Assembly (NCBI GenBank): GCA_963853835.1
Contig: OY970826.1
Coordinates: 72,720,929-72,784,928 of the forward strand
Direction of reading: 5' to 3'
From: Calendula officinalis
Lineage: Eukaryota > Streptophyta > Magnoliopsida > Asterales > Asteraceae
DNA: 64,000 nt
Below, in pieces: positions 56,415 through 64,000 of the stretch. Positions within the stretch are counted from its first letter, which is position 1. Each line of letters opens with the position of its first letter. The notes below the pieces were generated by a model. That model was given only the letters and a program-made list of their open reading frames with translations, had not been told where the DNA came from and did not search any database. The translations under genes were made by a program, and so were the position numbers.

Positions 56415-59400
56415 GGGCTATCGGAGATAGGGTAGATGAGTCCCGCATCAAGAAGTTTAAGAACTTCTTTCTTAACCACATCTTTGACATTCGGGTTCAA
56501 TCTCCTTTGCCTTTGTACACTTGGCTTGAAATTTTCCTCCATGAGGATTTTGTGTGTACAATAGGCGGGATTTATACCCGGAATGTCAGCCGTTTTCCAA
56601 GCAATGGCTTGTCTATGAGTTTTGAGAATTTTAATAAGATCGGCTTTTTCGGTGGAGGATAACTCAGATGAAATGATGACCGGAAGATCAGAATCACCTT
56701 CTAAGAAAGCATACTCTAAATGGTTTGGTAAAGTTTTAAGCTCTAGAGTAGGTGGCTCTTCTAAAGAAGTTTTGATTCGAAGGTTGTATTTAGGGTCAAT
56801 TTTCTCAAACACAACATCTCCTACCTCGGATTCCTCACCATCTACATGAAGCAAAACCTCGAACTCTTGGAGATCTCGGATTGTTTCATCGGAATCAATA
56901 GTGAAATCACCTTTTGTGGTGACATTATTACAATCGAGGTCGAGAAAGGAAGTAACCTCCTCATCGATACATGAATCGATAACATCAATGAAATAACAAG
57001 AATCATCGGATTTGGAGGTATGCTTCATGGCTTTCTCAATAGAGAAGGTGACCCTATCATCATCTATTCCTAGACTTAGTTGTTTCTTAGACACATGAAA
57101 CATGGCGTCCGCCGTGTTCAAGAAAGGTCTACCTAGAATTAGCGGGACTTTGGGATCCACATCCATTTCTAGGACAACGAAGTCTACGGGGAATACGAAT
57201 TTATCAACTCTAACAGGAACATTTTCTGCTATGCCAATGGGATATGTGTATGAAAGGTTTGCTAATCTCAAGATCATCCTAGTCGGCTTAAAATCGGTTA
57301 ATCCTATTTTTGTAGCTATCGACAAGGGCATTAAACTAATACTAGCACCTAAATCTGCTAGACCATTACAAACCGGTAAATTATTAAAGAGAAAAGGGAT
57401 TATGAAACTCCCTGGGTCCTCTAGCTTTAGTGGCATCTTGGATTCTATGATCGCCGAGCATTCTTCACTCAACATAGCTGAAGATGCTTCTTCCAATTGC
57501 ACTTTGTTTGACACCAAATCCTTAATAAATTTCCCATAATTTGGCATACCTGCCAACATATCAACCAAAGGCACGTTAATGCGTACCTGTTTAATCATTT
57601 CAACAAACTTACCGTATTTTTCTTTGAGCTTTTCCTTTCTCAACCGTTGTGGGAAAGGAACTTTAGGTAAGTAAGAACTTGTTGTTGCTTCCTTCTTTGA
57701 TTCACTCTTCTTCGGTTCATCTTTTTCTACAATCTTCTCAACAAGCACCTCTTCTTCATTCAATGGTTTCCCCTCTTCTACAAGTACCTGTTCACTAGAA
57801 TTATTAGTAGTAATTTTAATCATTGGTGAACTTACCTCTTTACCACTTCGTGTGGTAATGGCTTTGACATCCCTTGAATTGAATTCTCCCTTGGGATTCA
57901 CTTGGGTAGAAGGGGGTAGATTGCCTTGTGATCTTTCGGTTAAGGCTTGGGCAATTCTCCCAATATCTCTCTCTAAGTTTTGAATGGTGGCTTGTTGGTT
58001 TCTAATGCTTTGTTTCATCTCCTTAGAGTCTTGTTTGGTTTCTTCGTTTGTTTTGGCTTTGCTAGCGATAAACTGTCCAAACATGCTCTCTAGAGACATT
58101 TGTTCTTCGGGTTTAGAACTCGAACCGGGAATGTTAGAATTATTTCGAGGAGGGTAATTGGGTTGGTTATTTTGAGGGAAACCGGGTGGATGTGATGGTC
58201 TAGGGGGAAAATTGTTGTTATTGTTGTTGTAGCCCCTATTGTTGTTGTATCCTTGGTTTCCTCTTTGATAGTTTTGCCCGTAACCTTGGTTCAAATAATT
58301 GACCTCCTCCTCGGTCATCATCGTTTGATGTTGTTGGCATTCTTTTGCAAGGTGTGGTCCACCGCATTTTTCACATCCAACCTGTATCGCATGTAAAGAA
58401 GATGTTATTTTATCTAATTTACGTTCTAACATTACCTGGTTATTCTTTATGGCGGCGACTTCATCATTTTGTCTATCGTCAACCGCATTGACCGACCCCG
58501 TTTGTTTACCGGCTCTTCTATCGGTGGCCCACTCCGCATTGTGCATGGCCATATCCTCCAAAAGTTGATATCCTTCCGTAGGGGTTTTATACATGAATAT
58601 TCCACCACTCGATGAATCAAGGGTGGATCGTGCATTGTTGGACAAACCCCTATAGAAGAGATGGACGATATCGCTCTTCTCAAACCCGTGATTTGGGCAT
58701 CTCCTCAGCATTCCTTTGAAACGTTCCCATGCTTCCGTTAATGTTTCCCCAGCTTCCTGTTGAAAAGCCATAATATCAGTTTTTAATTTATCCGCTTTCA
58801 CAGGTGGAAAATAACGGTGTATAAATCGACTTCGGAATTCTTCCCAAGTCGAAATGGAGTTTGGCTCAAGGGATTTGACCCAAATTTTAGCCTCTCCAAT
58901 TAGACTAAAAGGGAATAGTCTAAGTCGTATCGCATCTTGCGAAACGTTAGGAATTCTAAAGAATTGGCATATGTCATTAAAGCACTCAATATGGTGATTT
59001 GGGTCATTTGTGAGTCTACCATCATAACCCAAGTCACGAACCATACTGAGGAATTGACTTTTTATTTCAAAATTTATGCCATTTATTTCCGGGAGTCTAA
59101 TTGCCGGAATGGCATCAATCGGGGCATTTAGCCTCGTTTGCCACATCGGACGTTCCGGTGGTGGGTCTTGGTCACCCATTTGATTATCAAGAATCGGCTC
59201 TTGATTGACTATTGGTTCTAAATTCACAGGAATTTGCTCCTGATTTTCAGAACTTTGGACTTGAACTTCAAAAAGCGGATTTTGATTTTCAAGACTCGGT
59301 TTCCCAATATTTTGAGCTTTCTTTATGGTTGCGTCGTATCTTGCTTCTAATTGAATCCTATGTCTCCTTCGAAAAAGTTTCTCTGGATCAGAGGATGGTG

Positions 59401-59452
59401 AGGGTTGATCAGCTTTAGACTTTTTGCCTCTAAGAGTATTCTTCTTGCTCAT
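56372..59452 (-). CDS. Athila-like gag and protease
   Basis: 1026 residues, open. A basic N-terminus (MSKKNTLRGKKSK) is followed by the gag domain at about 130-300 (AKIWVKSLEPNSISTWEEF, RYFPP, ETLTEAWERFK), then a zinc knuckle with C360, C363, H367, C372. An Asn/Gln-rich stretch lies at 385-440 and a charged linker follows. The aspartic protease has D700 in ADLGAS and later LILGRPFL. The frame runs on to the first residues of reverse transcriptase and stops at the homopolymer frameshift near 56390. Gag builds the particle and the protease cuts the polyprotein. The ATG at 59452 is about 155 bases after the primer site, as usual. Confidence 0.88.
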   Translation of the reverse strand: MSKKNTLRGKKSKADQPSPSSDPEKLFRRRHRIQLEARYDATIKKAQNIGKPSLENQNPLFEVQVQSSENQEQIPVNLEPIVNQEPILDNQMGDQDPPPERPMWQTRLNAPIDAIPAIRLPEINGINFEIKSQFLSMVRDLGYDGRLTNDPNHHIECFNDICQFFRIPNVSQDAIRLRLFPFSLIGEAKIWVKSLEPNSISTWEEFRSRFIHRYFPPVKADKLKTDIMAFQQEAGETLTEAWERFKGMLRRCPNHGFEKSDIVHLFYRGLSNNARSTLDSSSGGIFMYKTPTEGYQLLEDMAMHNAEWATDRRAGKQTGSVNAVDDRQNDEVAAIKNNQVMLERKLDKITSSLHAIQVGCEKCGGPHLAKECQQHQTMMTEEEVNYLNQGYGQNYQRGNQGYNNNRGYNNNNNNFPPRPSHPPGFPQNNQPNYPPRNNSNIPGSSSKPEEQMSLESMFGQFIASKAKTNEETKQDSKEMKQSIRNQQATIQNLERDIGRIAQALTERSQGNLPPSTQVNPKGEFNSRDVKAITTRSGKEVSSPMIKITTNNSSEQVLVEEGKPLNEEEVLVEKIVEKDEPKKSESKKEATTSSYLPKVPFPQRLRKEKLKEKYGKFVEMIKQVRINVPLVDMLAGMPNYGKFIKDLVSNKVQLEEASSAMLSEECSAIIESKMPLKLEDPGSFIIPFLFNNLPVCNGLADLGASISLMPLSIATKIGLTDFKPTRMILRLANLSYTYPIGIAENVPVRVDKFVFPVDFVVLEMDVDPKVPLILGRPFLNTADAMFHVSKKQLSLGIDDDRVTFSIEKAMKHTSKSDDSCYFIDVIDSCIDEEVTSFLDLDCNNVTTKGDFTIDSDETIRDLQEFEVLLHVDGEESEVGDVVFEKIDPKYNLRIKTSLEEPPTLELKTLPNHLEYAFLEGDSDLPVIISSELSSTEKADLIKILKTHRQAIAWKTADIPGINPAYCTHKILMEENFKPSVQRQRRLNPNVKDVVKKEVLKLLDAGLIYPISDSPWVSPVQVVPKKGV

Positions 59453-59608
59453 TCACCTGCACAACTCAAAGTAAAGAGTTAACACGCAACTGATAGACAA
59501 AATAAAGGAAAACAGAAATTGCAAATTAAATAACTTATTTAAGAATAAATTCCTAAATAAGGATCAATTAACTAATTAACTTTCAAAAACCTAAAAACAT
59601 AAAACCGC

Positions 59609-59626
59609 TCCCCGGCAGCGGCGCCA
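59609..59626 (-). promoter_or_regulatory. Primer-binding site for Asp tRNA
   Basis: TGGCGCCGCTGCCGGGGA on the minus strand, a few bases after the 5' LTR end. This site is typical of Athila and Tat-type elements. Confidence 0.85.
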
Positions 59627-59632
59627 AAAACT

Positions 59633-60967
59633 TGATGTGTTGGATCTAGTTATAAAATTTAAGCTCCTAAATACCACTAATCTAGATTACCACATTCATA
59701 GGCAAGTATACCTAATCGTGGGTAATATAGGCTAGGTAAGTATTTCGGGTTATCGAATCCACAGGGAACAGTTTATGTGATCCAGTTAAAGAAAGTTAAA
59801 GAATTAATCAAGAAAAGAGTTTTGTTCATGTTTTGATTTATATGAAATGTAATTAATGTTTGAAATGACAAGAAACGCAAATTTGAACGTTTGAAATGAG
59901 ATTTAAGGGATATTCACTATGTATGGATTCATCTAGTTTTAAGTATGGTTATTGAGCACCGGCTAGTTTAATGTTCTAGAAGTCACGGTATTAGATTTCT
60001 CTCAATCCCATTTAATAAACTAATTACAACTAATAGGAATTTCTTCTCTCAAAAGTTATAACTAAATCACACTTCTATTTGTTGAAATTACCGTCTTGAA
60101 TTAACTAAGACTTCTAACCTAGAATTTTCATTACTAGGGTTGAACTTCTTGTTTAATCTAACTTATTGGAATCTTGTCTCTAATCCTTATTTCTAGTGAA
60201 TTACCAACTAGGTCATAATGAAAAGTTGGGGAAGTAATCAATTGAACCAAATGTTGTCAATATCTAATTTAATCAATTACCAACGATAAAGAAACGAAAA
60301 CTCATAAATTAAACCAAGAAGAGTAATTAAACATCAACAATTGTTTTGAACACAAACAAACCCTAAAATTAAACCATACTTAATCCTAGAATCATCCAAA
60401 CATAGCGAATATAAAGATTACTAGCACATAGACATGCTAGAAATCAACAAACAAGAGTTAAAGATTAGAATTACAACCATCAAATTGTTCCAAAATGATA
60501 AGAAATCAGTAATTGCTATAATCTTGAAGAATTTTATGATGAAATGCTCTAAAATTCGTATCCTTTAACTGCCCAAAAACACACACGTCCAAAAGATCCC
60601 TGAACATTTCCCTTTGATCTGCCATTTAACACGACCAGACACGCATAGTTCATGGCGCGAACTATAGTTCGCGTCATGAACCTTCCGTTTTGATGACATC
60701 CCGATCGTTAACTCTTGTTGGCGATCGGTAACACACTTCAGAGATTTTGGTGACTGATCGTGAATAGTTCACGATCGTGAACTATTTTTGGCCTGAAATC
60801 TTGTATTTTTCTTCATCTTTTGGCCCGTTTTTGATACCTCTTTCGCTATATCACCTGAAATGTAAAATAAACACATAATTGAGTAATATCACATGTATTT
60901 GCTTCTAAAACGTACTCAAAATAGACGATATTGACGGGTTTGAACGTGTCTAAAAACGTCAATATCA
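59633..60967 (-). repeat. Outer 5' LTR (copy D)
   Basis: 1335 bases, TGATGTGTTGG to CAATATCA. Pairs with copy A by shared bases and by the GTCAT duplication. Contains the palindromes AGTTCATGGCGCGAACTATAG and TTCACGATCGTGAA (about 60647-60785). Confidence 0.9.
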
Positions 60968-60972
60968 GTCAT

Positions 60973-62484
60973 AAATTTTACTTACTTAAGAATACTTTAC
61001 TCATTGAAAGTTTTGTATCTATGAAATAATTTCGTAGTTAGAAACATACTTTCCTATATAATTATGAACATTGTATACATAGATTACATATACAGGAACA
61101 AAAAAAAAATGAGTTTCATAAAGTTATGTGAAAAAAAACAATTATCATGCCCAGTTCCTTAAACATTTTAAAGATAAAATAAAAAATAATTAAATTTCAT
61201 AAAGTCATGTAAAAAAAAAGGAAATTACCATGGCGGTAATCATGTCCAACTTTCCAAAAGAAAGAATATACAAATGCAATTACACGTTAGGTAAGATCGC
61301 CCAATTTTTTCCTACTTCAACTTTATAAATATATAATCTATTAAATATTATTTCTACTTCAACACCCATAATTTTGGCAACGATTTAGAATGAAAACATT
61401 ACCCAACCAAATTTTAAATGGTTAAACGTCAATTCAGTGGAAGTTTGAAGATTAAAACAAACGAACGCTTAATCAAACCAAATTATGTGTGGCTCCATCC
61501 AGCCCAACCCGACCAGTACTAATCTGCAGTAAAAGATTATCCATTATGACATGAACTCATCACCCAAAATTGGCTAAAGTAAATGCCATATGTAACCCCT
61601 TTGCATCGTAGGTACTGCAATGTCATAAGTGCAGTCATGGCAAAACTGAGTTTTGCCATATTTAATAATTTTTGAACTTGCTTTATACATAAACTAAAAC
61701 ATAGGGCAAAAGAATTTTACACTTTACATCCAAACACATATGCTGCCAAACATGTTTTACCAAACACATTTAATATTATGTACTTTACTGCCAAACTAAT
61801 AAATTTGATTAAAAATCTAGTTCATCTAAACAAAAAAGGGTAAAATTTTACAACATATAAATAAAGTCATAATTTGAACAATCACATCAACACATTTCAT
61901 CATCATCACCATCTCCGACTTTGAACAATCACGGGTGGCTTATAATTTTTTTTATAAACATAATACATCGAACAAAGTAAAAAAGATGTAAGAAGCAAAT
62001 TATAAAATAGCATACTACAAATTGGTCTAAAGTTGCAATCTGACTAATGTAGTTGGTCTTAAGTTCAAGGTTTTGTTAGCTTGAAATTATGCCCACTACA
62101 AATTTCAAGCATATATGACAATAGAATTAAAAAAAAACATGCATTCACCTTAACATATTAAGGCCATTGACGTCTGCTTTAACATATAAACAAATAAAAT
62201 TCTTCTCAATTCATAATACATACATAACATATCCAGTGATAACATGTAAAAAACCTGAGGTTAAGTTTCTGATGCCATTAGTTCCTGCAAATAGAACAAA
62301 ATCGTGCAACTTTGCACCAGTTTCTTCCAAAATTACAGGTCTAGTTCCTTTATAATCAGATCTATAATTCACCATATTATCAAATTGATCTACAAAAATT
62401 CCACCTTTACATTCTCAATTGAGCTGCTTCATATTCTAAAAATTCAAAAGATAAAATAGTCAATTCAAAATAATTACAAATTAC
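60973..62484. other. AT-rich intergenic sequence
   Basis: No gene recognised. A minus-strand stretch at 62270-62380 has AG/GT borders (TTTGCAG, CAGGTTTT) and short open runs, but no known motif. Confidence 0.4.
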
Positions 62485-62584
62485 CTTCATGTTGACACAA
62501 GCTGGCTGAAAATGAGCTATCAACCCTAGCCAGTAAGCTAATGACTTGGTTTCAGATTCGTGTTTCATCAGCAGAGTCAGTTTA
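62485..62584 (-). pseudogene. Exon scrap resembling chloroplast stromal processing peptidase
   Basis: On the minus strand LTLLMKHESETKSLAYWLG, then LIAHFQPACVNMK, up to a donor-like AAG/GTAA at 62485-62484. The spacing of conserved residues (TLLM.HE.E.KS.AYWL.L.AH.Q) recalls the late M16-type segment of plant stromal processing peptidase, which removes transit peptides in the chloroplast. A stop lies a few codons upstream in the same frame, and no other exon was recognised. The assignment is from memory of one motif. Confidence 0.4.
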
Positions 62585-63769
62585 TCGTATCAACATACAC
62601 AATAACTAATGAGTTACGTTACATAATAAAATGGTATAATTTATTAAAACATGTGACGTGGGAGGTTTTACGCAATGAAAACACATTTTCGACCCGTTTC
62701 ATCAATCATGAGTAAATGGTCAAAATTGCCACTTTTACAAAACATGCAATTTTTATTTTTTAAGTAATTCATTTTACTTGCTTGACCCGCTAGAGATAAA
62801 AACATTAACCTCTAATTTTCATAGGAAAATATACCTTCGAACAATATAGGTCAATAATTACCCTTGCGAACAATCTTCCACAAGCATCGCAGCAAGTATA
62901 CCCTATAAACCACCTTCAAAATGTAATAGAAACCATCTTTAATGTAAATACAAAAAACCACATTGAAGATTTATGTATATTACTCTTATGAGTAAATGAG
63001 GAATACCTAATACTTGAACCATTCCATAGGACTGCAGATGCAAAAATGTGAATGAACCAGAAACTTCTACCTACGAAACGTTGATGGTTAAATAGGTTTT
63101 CATGTCGAAGTCACCCTCAATAGCAACCCTAATCGTAACCTTAATTCTAACCCGTAAATTTTTTTTATAAATCTTATTTTTCAAAAACTGAAAATTCAAA
63201 ATTTATGCTACTAAAACTATACAATATCTCATGATGTTTACCTAAAGATTTAATATTGGTGAACTCTTTTTGGCATTTTCTATCAAATTGGTGTAAGTTT
63301 TAATAGCTATAACTGAGATTGAGATAGAAATTAATAATGAAACTGAAGTTGACAGGTTATCCCTTCACACCATTAAAATTCGTAAGCAAATTGAAGATTT
63401 TGCCCAAATTAATCGGACAAAACACCCAATCGCTACATACCTGTGTGCCGCCATGGATGTTGAAGAGTAATTAGGGAAGATGAAGGTCCAATTTTGCGTT
63501 TGGAGGAACCGGAACCACAAAAACTCATCTCTAGGAACAGCGTTTAAGCATCAGGAACTCAAACAGATCGAACAATATATAAAAACTAACCTTCATCAAA
63601 CACCTAGAAATCTGAAATGGATACATACATCGAGCATTATTCCGATTAATACAACCGACTGAAGAAAAAAGAGATGTATCGGTATAGATCGAGAGACAAA
63701 CGTTGTTGGTGAAGAGCAGGGTTTTTCTGTCGACGTGTGATGACCTGGCAGCTTGATTTATGACGTATT
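62585..63769. other. AT-rich sequence, possible minus-strand gene remnant
   Basis: An ATG in good context (CATCCATGGCGGCACACAG then GTATGT) at about 63455 on the minus strand could be a tiny first exon with donor site, with the peptidase-like scrap as a later exon. Nothing in between confirms it. Confidence 0.25.
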
Positions 63770-63899
63770 ATTGACGTGTCAAGAGTGACATGGCAAAATT
63801 TCAAAAATGCTTTCTTTTATTATATATAAAGATTATTGACGTGTCAAGAGTAACATGGTAAAATTTTAAAAATGCTTTCTTTTATTATATATAAAGATT
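63770..63899. repeat. 65-bp tandem duplication
   Basis: Two units (63770-63834, 63835-63899) starting ATTGACGTGTCAAGAGT and ending TATATATAAAGATT differ at only a few bases, mostly C/T or G/A. Confidence 0.85.
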
Positions 63900-63954
63900 G
63901 TACAAAAATTGATCTACAAATCAAAGAGTCTTCTTTCCCCGAAGATTATGTATT

Positions 63955-63992
63955 TTTTTAAATCCCGCTGCAACACGCAGGCTTATAATTTC
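63955..63992. repeat. Dispersed GCGTTGCAGCGGGATTTAAA-type motif, copy 2
   Basis: Reverse complement of the motif at 38490-38530 with a few changes (TTTAAATCCCGCTGCAAC, then CTTATAATTTCC). It lies 55 bases after the tandem duplication and may mark the end of one larger repeat cut by the window edge. Confidence 0.4.
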
Positions 63993-64000
63993 CTCATATT

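Larger units (their letters stand above)
39355..60967 (-). mobile_element. Athila-like Ty3/gypsy composite with internal inverted repeat
   Basis: GTCAT flanks the whole block (39350-39354, 60968-60972). The outer LTRs (39355-40699, 59633-60967) begin TGATGTGTTGG, end CAATATCA and share diagnostic bases. The Asp-tRNA primer site lies beside the right LTR, so the element runs on the minus strand: gag-pro, RT, RNase H, integrase, spacer, third ORF, polypurine tract, LTR. Between the left 3' region (40700-44675) and the main pol lies an insertion-like inverted repeat. Its left arm (44671-48521) carries third ORF and LTR in plus orientation. Its right arm (48539-about 52288) carries the same in minus orientation. 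The two arms resemble each other more than they resemble the outer copy. Confidence 0.88.

Noticed and set aside
63480..63662. Open frame of 60 codons near the right end
   Set aside because: No motif, no conservation evidence and it overlaps a possible minus-strand leader.

Overview
The window is nuclear DNA of a flowering plant, almost certainly a eudicot. Most of it is AT-rich and dominated by LTR retrotransposons with plant-type primer-binding sites (initiator Met tRNA and Asp tRNA). Host genes are sparse and intron-bearing, and DNA-transposon MITEs are scattered between them. The retroelement mix resembles composite-family (Asteraceae) genomes, but that is an impression from family resemblance and not a proof. 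Only one host gene looks intact: a secreted cysteine-protease inhibitor (phytocystatin) at 5136-5555 on the minus strand. Other host material is broken: an RRM-type coding fragment at the left edge, the first exon of a KIN-12 type kinesin at 37101-37416 with its mitotic promoter boxes, and short exon scraps resembling a complex I assembly methyltransferase (34383-34445) and a stromal processing peptidase (62485-62584).

Layout. 1-409: RRM pseudogene. 1021-1165: MITE. 1252-3065: Ty3/gypsy-type element reduced to LTR pieces around an integrase fragment, with a 5-bp target duplication. 3185-3895: palindromic minisatellite and a GC-rich block. 5136-5555: cystatin. 5832-6341: MITE with another MITE nested in it. 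9947-15756: gag-remnant LTR element (duplication ACAGG). 16734-16913: hAT-like MITE. 17332-21830: Ty1/copia element (duplication GTTTC) with one nonsense codon and an inverted 5' leader. 23115-24986: PIF/Harbinger-like element (duplication TTA) with a Myb/SANT-like ORF. 25538-33678: gag-only LTR element (duplication CTTTC). 35549-36374: three MITEs. 36981-37416: kinesin fragment. 39355-60967: a 21.6-kb Athila-like Ty3/gypsy composite (duplication GTCAT) containing a large inverted repeat with two LTRs head to head. 60973-64000: AT-rich sequence with a gene scrap and a tandem repeat.

How it fits together. The elements at 1252, 9947 and 25538 share LTR ends and, where present, primer sites and gag, so they look like one family. 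The 9947 and 25538 copies lack reverse transcriptase and integrase and would need proteins from an autonomous relative. The 1252 copy carries an integrase piece of the kind they lack. Three elements (1252, 17332, 39355) keep clean outer ends and target duplications but are rearranged inside, which suggests strand switching during reverse transcription or later repair.

The most unusual signal is a set of CG-rich palindromes (GTTCGCG/CGCGAAC and TTCACGATCGTGAA types). It recurs in the promoter side of LTRs from different lineages, and again next to a TATA box inside the Athila-like element between pol and the third ORF. It may be a shared cis-regulatory module.
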